The translations under genes and the position numbers were made by a program. DNA of 64,000 nucleotides from Microbacterium sp. MYb54 (GTDB lineage: Bacteria; Actinomycetota; Actinomycetes; Actinomycetales; Microbacteriaceae): NCBI RefSeq assembly GCF_002979515.1, contig NZ_PCPA01000009.1, forward strand, positions 62,001 through 126,000. Reading direction: 5' to 3'. Each line of letters begins with the position of its first letter. Positions within the stretch are counted from its first letter, which is position 1. The notes beneath the pieces are model-generated. The model was not told where the DNA came from, made no database searches, and was given only the letters and a program-made list of their open reading frames with translations. Of this stretch, positions 1 through 8,777 are shown in pieces.

Positions 1-226
1 GGCTGTCGATCGCACGCAACGGCACCGTGACGACGGCGACGTCAGCTGCCGAAGCCGCATCCTCCGCGGTGGCCGCCTTGGCACGCGGCCCGAGCTCCGC
101 GACCAGGTCGGAGAGCGTCTCCGGCCCCCGCGAGTTGGCGATCACCACGTCGTAGCCGTTCGCCACGGCGACTCGTGCGACCTGGCTGCCGATGTGTCCT
201 GCACCGATGATTCCGAGAGTTGTCAT
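1..226 (-). CDS. NADP-binding Rossmann protein, NADPH-F420 reductase-like (partial)
   Basis: Only the first 75 codons are in the window; the gene runs off the left edge. Translating the complement from the ATG at 226-224 gives MTTLGIIGAGHIGSQVA, a Rossmann dinucleotide-binding start with GxGxxG, followed by a beta-alpha-beta repeat typical of the NADP_oxidored_coenzyme-F420 fold. It resembles the complete gene at 23399-24064 over the visible part, so the two are probably paralogues. The substrate cannot be told. No convincing Shine-Dalgarno is seen before the ATG. Confidence 0.7.
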   Translation of the reverse strand, partial: MTTLGIIGAGHIGSQVARVAVANGYDVVIANSRGPETLSDLVAELGPRAKAATAEDAASAADVAVVTVPLRAIDS

Positions 227-285
227 GTTCGGCCCAACGTACGGGGCGCACGACTATTCCCGCCGAGTCGTCCGATGACCGACAC

Positions 286-1227
286 TCAGAGATCGCGCAG
301 CAGACTCTCCTCGGTGCGACGGTAGCCGAGCCTTTCGTAGAGCTCCACGGCGCCGGTGTTGAAGCCGAAGACGTGCAGTCCGATCGATTCGGCGCCGAGT
401 CGACGGGCCTCGCGCTCGGCAGCGTGCATCAGCTCGCGACCGTACCCCTTCCGCCGCTGATCCGCGGCGACCTCGATATCGAGGATGAACGCGTGCGGAC
501 GCCCATCCCGTTCGCGCATGCCGAACCAGAGGATGCCCACCTCGACCCCGTCGACGGATGCGGTGAACAGCTCCTGCCCCTCGGTGTCGAGCCCGTGCGG
601 AAGCTCAGCGATCATCTGGCGATGCGACTCCGCGGCCGCGTCTTCCGCGGTGTAGCGCCCCGACTCGACGAGGTCTTGCGCGAACCCCTCCTCCGACGCC
701 GCGGCGAAACGGGTGAAGCGCTGCGCGGTCATCGGCGACACCTCGACGTGCGGTGCGACCTCGCGCACGGGCAGCGGCTCGATCACCATCTGAATCGACG
801 CGAGCTCGAATCCGCGCCCATCGACGAACGCCCGGGCGGCCACATCCTGTGGGAAGAGGGAGGCACCCATCCTGGTCGCACCCCCCTCGCGCCCGATCGC
901 CACGATCCCCGCGAGCAGGTCGTCGTTCTGGGCGTCGGTCAACGGTGCGCCGAGATCGAGGTCGAGGATGAACAGCTTGGGGTCGCTGATGACGAGCCAG
1001 AGCGTTCCGAGCTCTCCCTGCACGTCGTCATCGACGCGGAGGACACGCACCGATGGTGTTGCCAGACCATCGGGCAGCAGGCTCTCGAGGACCTCGTCGG
1101 CGAAGGTGACGGCGTCGGCGCCGATGCGCCTGCGCGATGCCCGGTTGCCGTCGATGATGTGCTCGCGGGCGACCGCACGCCACTCGTCGAAACGGTCGGC
1201 CGGCAGAGGCTTCAGGCGCAGTGACAT
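286..1227 (-). CDS. Tandem GNAT-family N-acetyltransferase
   Basis: A protein of 313 residues from the ATG at 1227 (MSLRLKPLP). The open frame extends further upstream, but that part lies inside sufU, so the internal ATG is preferred. Length and layout suggest two GNAT folds: a degenerate N-terminal half (about 1-150) and a canonical C-terminal half with the acetyl-CoA pyrophosphate loop QRRKGYG near residue 265, followed by an N-x-G-A-x-x-x-Y-E-x-x-G-Y ending typical of GNATs. The acceptor substrate is unknown. A CAGGAT hexamer sits 6 nt before the ATG, which may be a leaderless -10 box with T changed to C. It lies 16 bp downstream of sufU on the same strand and may be cotranscribed. Confidence 0.8.
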   Translation of the reverse strand: MSLRLKPLPADRFDEWRAVAREHIIDGNRASRRRIGADAVTFADEVLESLLPDGLATPSVRVLRVDDDVQGELGTLWLVISDPKLFILDLDLGAPLTDAQNDDLLAGIVAIGREGGATRMGASLFPQDVAARAFVDGRGFELASIQMVIEPLPVREVAPHVEVSPMTAQRFTRFAAASEEGFAQDLVESGRYTAEDAAAESHRQMIAELPHGLDTEGQELFTASVDGVEVGILWFGMRERDGRPHAFILDIEVAADQRRKGYGRELMHAAEREARRLGAESIGLHVFGFNTGAVELYERLGYRRTEESLLRDL

Positions 1228-1243
1228 GCGTCCATCCTGCACC

Positions 1244-1678
1244 TCAGCTGCGGGTGAGCGCGTCTTCTGCGGCGACCCAGGCGAGCATGGCGCACTTGAC
1301 GCGCGCCACGTACTTCGACACCCCGCCGAGGGCCGCGGCATCGCCGAGCAGCTCCTCATCCGGCTCGATCTTGCCGCGGGAGCGCATCGCCTCACGGAAC
1401 GCCGCGATGCGGATCTCGAGGTCGTCGACCGTGAGCCCCTCGGCGAGTTCTGCGAGCAGCGAGGCCGAAGCCTGGGAGATCGCGCACCCGTGCCCCTCCC
1501 ACGCGATCGCCTCGACGCTGCCGTCGGCATCGCGATGCACCTGCAGCGTGATCTCGTCGCCGCAGGTCGGGTTCAGCTGGTGCGACTGCGCCGCGATCTC
1601 ATCGCGCAGCCCATAGCCGTGCGGGGTGCGCGAGTGATCGAGGATCAGCTCCTGGTAAAGGTTCTGCAGGTCGCTCAT
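1244..1678 (-). CDS. sufU: SufU-type iron-sulfur/sulfur-transfer protein
   Basis: A protein of 144 residues matching the SufU (IscU-like) family length. The zinc-binding and sulfur-accepting residues are all visible: Cys39, Asp41, Cys65 and Cys129, in TCGDE, GHGCAIS and VKCAM contexts. In Gram-positive bacteria and actinobacteria SufU accepts persulfide sulfur from SufS for Fe-S cluster assembly. The ATG overlaps the stop of sufS by 4 bp (1675-1678), so the two are translationally coupled. No SufB, SufC or SufD gene is present in the window, so the pair is physically detached from any scaffold operon here. Confidence 0.93.
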   Translation of the reverse strand: MSDLQNLYQELILDHSRTPHGYGLRDEIAAQSHQLNPTCGDEITLQVHRDADGSVEAIAWEGHGCAISQASASLLAELAEGLTVDDLEIRIAAFREAMRSRGKIEPDEELLGDAAALGGVSKYVARVKCAMLAWVAAEDALTRS

Positions 1679-2982
1679 GCGCCCCTCCGGAAGAAGTCGA
1701 TGGCGCCGGCGACGCCATCGATCACGGCGTCCACCTCGGCATCGGTCGTGTACAGGTAGGTGCTCGCCCTCGTAGACGAGGTCACGCCGAGGCGGCGGTG
1801 CAGCGGCTGGGCGCAGTGATGGCCGACGCGCACGGCGATGCCGAGATCGTCGAGGAACTGGCCGACGTCGTGCGAGTGGATGCCCTCGACGTCGAAGGCA
1901 GCGAGGCCCACGCGAGGCAGGTCGATGCCGGCGCCGAGAACACGCACGCCGTCGATCGCGCTCAGCCCGTCGACGAGTCGGCGACCGAAGGCTGCCTCGT
2001 GCGCGGCGATGCGCGGCATCCCCACCTCGGTCAGATAGCCCACGGCCGCGGCGAGCGCGATCGCCTGCGAGACACGCTGCGTGCCGGCCTCGAAGCGCTG
2101 CGGCGGCGGGAGGTACTCGGCCGAGGTGGTGGTGACGGTGGTGATCATCGAGCCGCCGGTCAAGAACGGGGGCATGGCAGCCAGCACCTCACGGCGTCCG
2201 TAGAGCGCGCCGATGCCGGTGGGACCGAGCATCTTGTGGCCGGAGAGCACGGCGAAGTCGACATCGAGCGCGTGCACGTCGAGCGGCAGATGCGGTGCCG
2301 ATTGGCAGGCGTCGAGCAGCGTCAACGCACCGACCTCGCGGGCGAGGGCGACCAGCTGGTCTGCGGGGTTGATCACACCGAGCACGTTCGAGACGTGCGT
2401 GAACGCGACGAGCTTGGTCCGCGCGGTGATCAGCTCGGCCGCAGCGTCGAGCCGCAGTGCTCCGTCATCGTCGAGAGGGATGACCTTCAGCGTCGCTCCG
2501 GTGCGCGCTGCGAGCTCCTGCCACGGGATGAGGTTCGCGTGGTGCTCCATCTCGGTGGTCACGATCTCGTCGCCCTCGCGGAGCCGGAAGCGCTCGGCGG
2601 CTGCTCCCCCACGCCCGAGCGACGCGTTCGAGAGCGAATAGGCGACGAGGTTGATCGCCTCGGTCGCGTTCGACGTCCAGACGATCTCGTCGTCATCGGC
2701 GCCGACGAAGCGCGCGACGGCGGCACGGGCGTCTTCGAACAGCTCGGTCGCCTCGGCGGCGAGCGTGTGCGCCCCACGGTGCACGGCCGAGTTCATGGAG
2801 GTCGCGAAGTCGCGCTCGGCATCGAGCACCGCGGTCGGACGCTGCGAAGTCGCCCCGGAATCCAGGTACACGAGCGGGTGCCCGTGCACCCGCGCTGCCA
2901 GGATCGGGAAGTCCCCGCGGATGCGCCGCACCTCGGCCTCGTTCAGGGGGGCGATCACGTCGACACCGGGAGAAACGCTCAT
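1675..2982 (-). CDS. sufS: Cysteine desulfurase SufS
   Basis: A class V aminotransferase-fold, PLP-dependent cysteine desulfurase of 435 residues. The PLP lysine is K250 in SGHKMLGPTG, the ring-stacking histidine lies in EMEHHAN (147-148), and the persulfide-forming cysteine is C390 in RVGHHCAQPL, the short-loop arrangement of group II (SufS) enzymes. It releases sulfur from L-cysteine as an enzyme persulfide and hands it to SufU, which is encoded immediately downstream with a 4-bp overlap. GGAACG before the ATG may serve as a weak ribosome-binding site. Confidence 0.95.
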   Translation of the reverse strand: MSVSPGVDVIAPLNEAEVRRIRGDFPILAARVHGHPLVYLDSGATSQRPTAVLDAERDFATSMNSAVHRGAHTLAAEATELFEDARAAVARFVGADDDEIVWTSNATEAINLVAYSLSNASLGRGGAAAERFRLREGDEIVTTEMEHHANLIPWQELAARTGATLKVIPLDDDGALRLDAAAELITARTKLVAFTHVSNVLGVINPADQLVALAREVGALTLLDACQSAPHLPLDVHALDVDFAVLSGHKMLGPTGIGALYGRREVLAAMPPFLTGGSMITTVTTTSAEYLPPPQRFEAGTQRVSQAIALAAAVGYLTEVGMPRIAAHEAAFGRRLVDGLSAIDGVRVLGAGIDLPRVGLAAFDVEGIHSHDVGQFLDDLGIAVRVGHHCAQPLHRRLGVTSSTRASTYLYTTDAEVDAVIDGVAGAIDFFRRGA

Positions 2983-3030
2983 CGTTCCAGTTTCCCACCT
3001 GTGGGAGACGGGTGGGCGCGGTCTCGTCGG

Positions 3031-3411
3031 TCAGCGCCCGCCGAGCATCTTCTCGTCGGCGACCTCGTCGTAGCGATCCTGCGCGTCACGGACGTCTTCG
3101 ACATGCGACTCCGCCCAAACCTGCAGCGCCTGGAGCGGCTCGTGCAGGGTCCGCCCGAGAGGGGTGAGCAGATACCGGGAATGCCCATCGTCACCGACGC
3201 CGCGATCCAGCATGCCGTCGCGCTCGAGCGCACGAAGCGTATCGACGAGCACCTTCTTCGTGATCCCGTCCATCCGCTGGTGCAGCTCGCCGAAGCGCAA
3301 CGGCTGCTCGTGCAGGAGGACGACGATCATCGCGGTCCACTTGTTCGCGATCCGTGCGAGAGACGCCCGAGACGGGCAACTGGCGGAGAACACGGTCCAC
3401 TCGCTCGACAT
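3031..3411 (-). CDS. HxlR-family winged-helix regulator
   Basis: 126 residues starting at the ATG at 3411, preceded by GGAGGAGG on the minus strand with good spacing; the longer open frame upstream has no such signal. The body is a MarR/HxlR winged helix with family-typical blocks: an early cysteine (C12), the stretch around NKWTAMIVVLL, FGELHQRMDGITKKVL (recognition helix) and YLLTPLGRTL (wing). It is divergent from the SnoaL-like gene at 3499, which is the natural candidate for control. The ligand is not evident. Confidence 0.85.
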   Translation of the reverse strand: MSSEWTVFSASCPSRASLARIANKWTAMIVVLLHEQPLRFGELHQRMDGITKKVLVDTLRALERDGMLDRGVGDDGHSRYLLTPLGRTLHEPLQALQVWAESHVEDVRDAQDRYDEVADEKMLGGR

Positions 3412-3498
3412 GCGCCCTCCTCCCGGTGACGTTGAAGTAACCGCGCCCCTGGCGAGACGCTGGATGCTCAGAATACCGACCCAATCAGAAGGAGCATC

Positions 3499-3891
3499 AT
3501 GTCGGCGATCGACGTCGTAGGACAGTACGGTGCGGCCATGGCCGCGGGAGACATGGAGGCGCTCGCTGCGACCTTCCACCCGGATGCCGTGTGGCACCAG
3601 CCCGGAGCGAACCAGGTGTCGGGCGATCATGTCGGCCCTGACGCGATCCTCGCGCACCTCGGCCGATTCATGGAGCTGAGCGGCAGCACGTTCGCGCTCG
3701 AGACCGAATCGGCGACCGAGAGCGGCGACCTGGTGTCGGCCACCGTGCGCTTCCGCGCGCAGCGTGCGGGACAGGAAGATCTCGACCAGCACGGCGTCGA
3801 CGTCTTCCGCGTCGCCGACGGCCGCATCGTCGAGATCTGGCTGATGAGCGAGGACCAGGACGCGGAGGACCGCTTCTGGGGCAAGGCCTGA
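3499..3891 (+). CDS. SnoaL/NTF2-like small protein
   Basis: A protein of 130 residues with a strong ribosome-binding site (AGAAGGAG) before the ATG. The sequence has the NTF2-like/SnoaL pattern: an N-terminal helix (VVGQYGAAMAAGDMEALAATF), HPDAVWHQPG, then alternating strands ending in GRIVEIWLMSEDQ. Such cone-shaped folds act as small-molecule isomerases, cyclases or stress-related binding proteins, so no specific reaction can be assigned. It is divergent from an HxlR regulator, a common pairing in electrophile or quinone response modules. Confidence 0.8.
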   Translation: MSAIDVVGQYGAAMAAGDMEALAATFHPDAVWHQPGANQVSGDHVGPDAILAHLGRFMELSGSTFALETESATESGDLVSATVRFRAQRAGQEDLDQHGVDVFRVADGRIVEIWLMSEDQDAEDRFWGKA

Positions 3892-3897
3892 CCATCC

Positions 3898-3933
3898 GGT
3901 GTCGGGCGCTTCGAAGATCGACCGCCCGACACC
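3898..3933 (+). terminator. Hairpin after the SnoaL-like gene
   Basis: An 11-bp perfect stem (GGTGTCGGGCG at 3898-3908 pairing with 3923-3933) with a 14-nt loop starts 6 bp after the stop codon. There is no U-tract. It overlaps the upstream part of the lysE promoter. Confidence 0.55.
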
Positions 3934-3953
3934 CGTACCTCTAGGCTCATCCC

Positions 3954-4601
3954 ATGATCGCCCAGGACACGCTGCTCGCCTTCATCGTCGCGGCGTTCGT
4001 CATGGTCGTGATCCCCGGACCCACCGTGCTCTTCACGATCGGGCGGGCCATGTCGCTCGGACGCATGGGCGGATTCCTCAGCATCCTCGGCACGGCGATC
4101 GGTTCGATCGTCCTCGTCGTGGCCGTCGCACTCGGCGTCGGCACGGTGATCGCGCAGTCGGTCGTGCTCTTCACGATCGTCAAGGTGCTCGGCGCCGGCT
4201 ACCTGATCTTCCTCGGGATCCAGGCCATCAGGCACCGCAAGGACGCGGCACGGGCCATGGTCGCCACGCAGGCGAGACGCTCCGGGTGGCGGCTGCTCAC
4301 CGAGGGATTCGTCGTCGGCGTCACCAACCCGAAGTCGATCGCGTTCTTCCTCGCGATACTGCCGCAGTTCGTCGACCTGCAGGCCGGTTCCGTGCCTGCG
4401 CAGCTCCTCCTGCTCGGAGTCATCGTCGTGGCGATCGGCGTGACCTGCGACGCCGTGTGGGTGCTCCTCGCGAGCGCGGCCCGCGAGTGGTTCGGCCGGT
4501 CTCCTCGGCGCATCGAGGCGATGGGCGCGACCGGCGGCGGGCTGATGATCGCGCTCGGCGCCTTCCTCCTGGTGTGGAGTGAGAAGCCCGCGACCGCGTG
4601 A
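3954..4601 (+). CDS. LysE/RhtB-family amino acid exporter
   Basis: 215 residues, the usual length for LysE-family exporters, almost entirely hydrophobic with about six membrane segments. The family signature near residues 20-30 (VIPGPTVLFTIGRA) and the NPKSIAFFLAILPQF block are present. Substrate is probably an amino acid or a derivative, not determined. The start appears leaderless: TAGGCT at 3942-3947 is followed by 6 nt and the ATG, with no Shine-Dalgarno. It ends 16 bp from the convergent DUF1206 gene. Confidence 0.88.
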   Translation: MIAQDTLLAFIVAAFVMVVIPGPTVLFTIGRAMSLGRMGGFLSILGTAIGSIVLVVAVALGVGTVIAQSVVLFTIVKVLGAGYLIFLGIQAIRHRKDAARAMVATQARRSGWRLLTEGFVVGVTNPKSIAFFLAILPQFVDLQAGSVPAQLLLLGVIVVAIGVTCDAVWVLLASAAREWFGRSPRRIEAMGATGGGLMIALGAFLLVWSEKPATA

Positions 4602-4617
4602 ACGTCCCGAGCCGTGA

Positions 4618-5418
4618 TCACATACGCGCGAACCGGGCACGGGCGATGCAGAAGACTCCGTAGACGGCGAACCCCGCACCCACGGCGCCCAGGATGACAG
4701 GCCCCGACGGCAGCACGAGCAGGCTGTGCAGGGCGGCATCCAGCCCCGCCCCCTTCTCCGGGTCCTGCGTCACCGCGGCCACGACGAACAGCACCCCGGT
4801 GACGGCCACGGCGATGCCCTTGCCGAAGTAGCCGATCACCCCGAGAGTCACGATGCCGCCGCGCGCGGCCCCCGATGGCAGGTCGAGCAACTTCTCGAAG
4901 CCCCTCGTGAAGCCGCCGACGACGAAGCCCACGCCGACGCCCGCCACCGCGAGACCGATGATGACGAGCAGCACCACGCCTCCGGGAGCCGAGAGCACAA
5001 CCGAGCTGAGGGTCTTCGACGCCGTCTCCGAGTCGGCGCGGCCGCCCACGGCGTAGATGAGGGCCATGGCGGCGACGACGAGGTAGGAGAGCGAGATGCC
5101 GAAGAGCTTGATGCGCTGACCCCACTTCTTCGTCTCCGCGGGGTCGGCGGCGAGGAAGGCGCTCGCGATCTGCCATACGGCCAGCGCGATCAGGCCGACG
5201 GCGACGAGCACGAGCAGCAGTCCTCCGACGGGATTCTGACGGATCTGCTCCATCGCACCGTCTTGATCGGCATCCCCCGATGCACCGGCCGCGATGGAGA
5301 TGGCGATCGATCCGATCACGACGTGGATCAGCCCGAGGACGACGAATCCGACGCGGGCGATCCGCCGGAAGGCCGACGATCCCTTGGCGACGCGCGCCGC
5401 ATGCTTGACCGTGCTCAT
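4618..5418 (-). CDS. DUF1206 integral membrane protein
   Basis: A protein of 266 residues with about six hydrophobic segments arranged as three pairs, each beginning with a conserved GFV-x-x-GxxH or G-x-x-Y/K-G motif (RVGFVVLGLIHVVIG, LSYLVVAAMALIYAVGG, GVIGYFGKGIAVAVTG). This triple repeat matches DUF1206, a family common in actinobacteria with no established function. The start looks leaderless: TACTCT on the minus strand (5430-5425), 6 nt, then ATG. Confidence 0.85.
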   Translation of the reverse strand: MSTVKHAARVAKGSSAFRRIARVGFVVLGLIHVVIGSIAISIAAGASGDADQDGAMEQIRQNPVGGLLLVLVAVGLIALAVWQIASAFLAADPAETKKWGQRIKLFGISLSYLVVAAMALIYAVGGRADSETASKTLSSVVLSAPGGVVLLVIIGLAVAGVGVGFVVGGFTRGFEKLLDLPSGAARGGIVTLGVIGYFGKGIAVAVTGVLFVVAAVTQDPEKGAGLDAALHSLLVLPSGPVILGAVGAGFAVYGVFCIARARFARM

Positions 5419-5484
5419 CGATGAAGAGTATCCGTCGGCGGCCGACTCCGAAGAGGGGCTTGATAATTCGAGGGATCGCGCCGG

Positions 5485-6120
5485 TCAGGCGCTCGGTACG
5501 ACGGGTTGGCGGAGGATGGTGCGCAGCTTCGCGGGGTCGGTGCGGCGCAGGTCGCTCAGGTAGATCTCGTGGTGCAGCCCCCGCATCTGCAAGCCGCTCT
5601 CGGGGATGAAACGCTGGTGCAGGTCATCGAGCACCGGGCCCTCATCGTCGAACGGGCCGATGTGCAGCGTCTGCACGCTCGTGCCCTCGTCGAGCGTCTC
5701 CAGCCGCACGGCCTCCAGAGCGGGCACCGGCTCCTTCTTCTTCACGGCCTTCTGTGCCACGGCCTCCACGGCGTCGGAGAACATCGACGCGGTGACGTGG
5801 TCGCCGACCATGATCATCATCGTCCACAGCCAGGCCGACTTGTCTCGGCGTGAGGTGAAGGACTCCATGTCGGGCGCGTGCCAGAGACCTTCGAGCGGCA
5901 TCACGACCGTATCGATGCCGAGCTCGTCCCGGCTGGCGAACTTGAGCGTGTAGGCCACGGGGAACAGCGCCGAGACGGCCTGTACGTAAGCGGGAGAGGT
6001 GTTCGGATCGCCCGCACCGTCGACCATCAGGTACTGCATGGGCGGCACGTCGATGACGCGGAACTCGCCCCGCTTCGCCCGGTATGAATCGAGTGTCTTC
6101 TTGGGGTCGATCGCAGCCAT
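5485..6120 (-). CDS. GyrI-like small-molecule-binding protein
   Basis: A protein of 211 residues from the ATG at 6120, preceded by GGGAGG. It starts with DPKKTLDSYRAKRGEFRVIDVPPMQYLMVDGAGDP and ends with an SGLQMRGLHHEIYLSDLRRTDPAKLRTILRQP segment. This is the stand-alone GyrI-like/SBM domain seen in actinobacterial proteins related to the ligand domain of AraC and MerR regulators. It has no DNA-binding domain. It may bind or hydrolyse small cyclic compounds; no function is assigned. Confidence 0.75.
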   Translation of the reverse strand: MAAIDPKKTLDSYRAKRGEFRVIDVPPMQYLMVDGAGDPNTSPAYVQAVSALFPVAYTLKFASRDELGIDTVVMPLEGLWHAPDMESFTSRRDKSAWLWTMMIMVGDHVTASMFSDAVEAVAQKAVKKKEPVPALEAVRLETLDEGTSVQTLHIGPFDDEGPVLDDLHQRFIPESGLQMRGLHHEIYLSDLRRTDPAKLRTILRQPVVPSA

Positions 6121-6191
6121 GACGTGCCTCCCTCGGTCGTGCGGCCAGTGTCGCACAGGCCTCGGACACGTGTCGGCTGAGCGCCCGGCCG

Positions 6192-7040
6192 TCAGCGCCC
6201 GGCGTCGACCGACAGCAGGGCCCGCAGTTCGTCCCGCTCTGCACGGCCGATGGCGCTCTCGCCGAGTGTCGGTGCCGACCCGATGAGCAGCCGCGTATAG
6301 GGATGCCGAGGGGCGTTCACGATCCGCGCCGTCTCCCCCTCCTCCACCACGTGCCCCCGGAACAGCACCACGGTGCGGTCGGTGAGACCGGCGACCGAAC
6401 CGAGGTCGTGCGAGATGAACACGAGCGCGACGCCGGAGTCCCGCAGCTTCGCGAGGATGCCGAGCACCTTGGAGCGGTTCGCCGAGTCGAGGGCGCTGAC
6501 CGGCTCGTCGAGCACGATGACCTTCGGGTCGGTGATGAGGGCGCGCGCGATGGCGACCCGTTGCCGCTGGCCGCCGGAGATCTCGGCGGGGAACCGGTGC
6601 AGGATGCTCTCGGGCAGCGCGACCGTCTCGAGGTCCGCGGCGATGCGCGTGGCGATCTCGGTGCGACTGAGTCTGCCCTGCAACTCGAGCGGCTCGGCCA
6701 GGGACTCCCCCAGCGTGCGCTCCGGATCCAGGCTCTTCAACGGGTCCTGGAACACGTATTGGATGATGCCTTCCCGACGGAAGCGCCGCCAGCGGGCGGC
6801 CGAGAACGTGGTGATGTCGTCGCCGCCGACGAGCACCGAGCCGGCGTCCGGACGTTTGAGCCCGAGCAGGGCGCGGGCGAACGAGGTCTTGCCTGAACCC
6901 GTCTCGCCGATGATGCCGACGGCCTCGCCGGCACGCAGCTGCAACCCGACGCCGAACAGCACCTGACGCGCATGGGAGCCCTTGCCGTACACGACGTCGA
7001 TCCCTGACGCGTCGAGCAGCGGATCGTCTTCACGAGTCAT
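6192..7040 (-). CDS. Peptide-type ABC importer ATPase (DppF-like)
   Basis: A protein of 282 residues with Walker A GETGSGKT (45-52), signature ISGGQRQR (154-161) and Walker B VIVLDEP ending near 180. The mid-protein segment FQDPLKSLDPERTLGESLAEPL is typical of the OppF/DppF subgroup. It pairs with the ATPase encoded directly upstream (11-bp overlap) and is the last gene of a five-component importer operon running from about 13950 or 12508 down to 6192. With the monooxygenases and MetY nearby, the cargo is more likely an organosulfur compound or short peptide than a nutrient peptide; this is an inference. Confidence 0.92.
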   Translation of the reverse strand: MTREDDPLLDASGIDVVYGKGSHARQVLFGVGLQLRAGEAVGIIGETGSGKTSFARALLGLKRPDAGSVLVGGDDITTFSAARWRRFRREGIIQYVFQDPLKSLDPERTLGESLAEPLELQGRLSRTEIATRIAADLETVALPESILHRFPAEISGGQRQRVAIARALITDPKVIVLDEPVSALDSANRSKVLGILAKLRDSGVALVFISHDLGSVAGLTDRTVVLFRGHVVEEGETARIVNAPRHPYTRLLIGSAPTLGESAIGRAERDELRALLSVDAGR

Positions 7041-7881
7041 GTCGAACGGCCCCTTCCAGGTAACGGTCGAGCCCGTACTGCTGATGCTCCTGCACCAGCA
7101 GGCGGGTGTATTCGTGTTGCGGCGCGAAGAGCACGTCGCTGGTCCGCCCTCGCTCGACCACGATCCCGTCGCGCATGACGATCACGTGGTCGGCCACCTG
7201 GGCGACGACGGCGAGGTCGTGCGAGACCACGATCAGCGACAGCCCGAACGACTCCCGCAGGTCATCGAGCAGGTCGAGCACCTCCGCCTGCACGGTCACG
7301 TCGAGGGCCGTCGTCGCCTCATCGGCGATCAGGATCCGAGGTTCGAGTGAGATCGCGATCGCGAGCAGCACGCGCTGCAGCATCCCTCCCGAGAGCTCGT
7401 GCGGGAACTGCCGGTAGACCAGGTCGGCGTTCTCGAGACGCACCAGGGTCAGCAGCCGATGAGCCTCGACCTTCGCCGCGCCCCGCCGCAGTCCGCGGCG
7501 CACCCTGAGCACTTCGCTCAGCTGGCGCCCGACCGTGATCGCCGGGTTCAGGAACGAACCGGGGTCCTGGAAGATCGCCGCGACGTCTCCCCCGCGAAGC
7601 GCCTGCCATTGCTTCGCGCTGAACGTCGAGGCGTCCCGCCCGCGCAGCTCGATGGCCCCGCCGTCGACGTCGAACGAGTCGGGCAGGATGCCGAGGATCG
7701 CCCGCAGCGTGATGGTCTTGCCGCTGCCGGATTCCCCGACGATGCCGAGGACCTCGCCTTCGCGAAGAGAGAAGTCGACGCCCTTCACGACATCGACGCC
7801 GTCGAGTCGGTTGCGGACCCGGAGATCCCGTACCGCGAGGATCACCTCCGGTTCGGTGTCGAGAAGCAGTTCGGCGCTCAT
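7030..7881 (-). CDS. Peptide-type ABC importer ATPase (DppD-like)
   Basis: A protein of 283 residues with Walker A GESGSGKT (49-56), signature LSGGMLQR (163-170) and Walker B ILIADEAT. The FQDPGSFLNPAITVGRQLSEVL segment fits the OppD/DppD subgroup. Its start overlaps the permease stop by 4 bp and its end overlaps the next ATPase gene by 11 bp, so all components should be made together. The second residue of the Walker B acid pair reads DE, consistent with an active ATPase. Confidence 0.92.
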   Translation of the reverse strand: MSAELLLDTEPEVILAVRDLRVRNRLDGVDVVKGVDFSLREGEVLGIVGESGSGKTITLRAILGILPDSFDVDGGAIELRGRDASTFSAKQWQALRGGDVAAIFQDPGSFLNPAITVGRQLSEVLRVRRGLRRGAAKVEAHRLLTLVRLENADLVYRQFPHELSGGMLQRVLLAIAISLEPRILIADEATTALDVTVQAEVLDLLDDLRESFGLSLIVVSHDLAVVAQVADHVIVMRDGIVVERGRTSDVLFAPQHEYTRLLVQEHQQYGLDRYLEGAVRHDS

Positions 7882-8777
7882 GAGCGGCCCTCCGTCGTGG
7901 TCTGCAGCTCTGGCACCGGCGTGCGACGGCGGTCTCGGCGCGAATCGGACTTCGCCAGGAGCGCCCGCCCTGACTCGCCGCTGACATCACGGATCGCGTC
8001 GGCGAGGATGTTGAAGCCCCAGACCGTCAGCACGATGACTGCCGACGGGAAGATCGGGGCGAACGGACGCTGGGTCAGATATCCCAGGTCGGAGGCGAGC
8101 AGCCCGCCCCAGGTCGGGGTCGGCGGCTGCACCCCGATGCCGAGGAAACTGAGCGCCGCCACCGCGACCAGTCCGATCGCGAGCGTGTTCGCCAGGGCTA
8201 TCGCGATCGGCGGAAGCACTTTGCCCCAGACGTGCGTGCGCACGATCCACCCGAGCCCCGCGCCCGAGAGCACCGCAGCCTCGACGTAGGCGGAGGTCGC
8301 CACCGACAGCGTGGCCGCTCTCGCCACCCGATAGAACACGGGGGCGACCAGGATGCCGACAGCGAACATCGCCTGCGTGATGCCGTTTCCGAGCAGCGCG
8401 GTCATCGCGACGGCGAACACCAGGAACGGCAGCGCGATGAGGGTGTCGATGATGCGCAGCGTGACCCACTCGAACGTGCGCCCGAGGTACACCGAGAGGA
8501 TGCCGGGGACGGCTCCGACGAACAGGGCGATGAGCCCCACCTGCGCCGCGCTCACCACACTCAGGGTCGAGCCGGCCAGCAGCCGGCTCAGGGTGTCGCG
8601 GCCGAGGTAGTCGGTGCCGAGCCAGTGCGCCCACGACGGCTCCTGGAGGATCTCCTTCGTCGTCAGCAGCGGGTCGTACGGCGCGAGGAGCGGTCCGAAC
8701 GCCGCGAGGAGCACGACGATCAGCAGCAGAGCGACGCCGAAGCGTCCGCTCGGAAGCCGCAGGATCTTGCGGATCAT
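7878..8777 (-). CDS. Peptide-type ABC importer permease (DppC-like)
   Basis: A protein of 299 residues. An open frame extends far upstream, but only the ATG at 8777 gives a proper DppC: a first membrane segment near residues 14-30, a periplasmic LGTDYLGRDTLSRLLAGS motif, and the EAA loop around EAAVLSGAGLGWIVRTHVWGKVLPP. The ATG shares one base with the stop of the upstream permease (TGATG), which supports this start. The C-terminal 25 residues after the last helix are charged and variable. Confidence 0.92.
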   Translation of the reverse strand: MIRKILRLPSGRFGVALLLIVVLLAAFGPLLAPYDPLLTTKEILQEPSWAHWLGTDYLGRDTLSRLLAGSTLSVVSAAQVGLIALFVGAVPGILSVYLGRTFEWVTLRIIDTLIALPFLVFAVAMTALLGNGITQAMFAVGILVAPVFYRVARAATLSVATSAYVEAAVLSGAGLGWIVRTHVWGKVLPPIAIALANTLAIGLVAVAALSFLGIGVQPPTPTWGGLLASDLGYLTQRPFAPIFPSAVIVLTVWGFNILADAIRDVSGESGRALLAKSDSRRDRRRTPVPELQTTTEGRS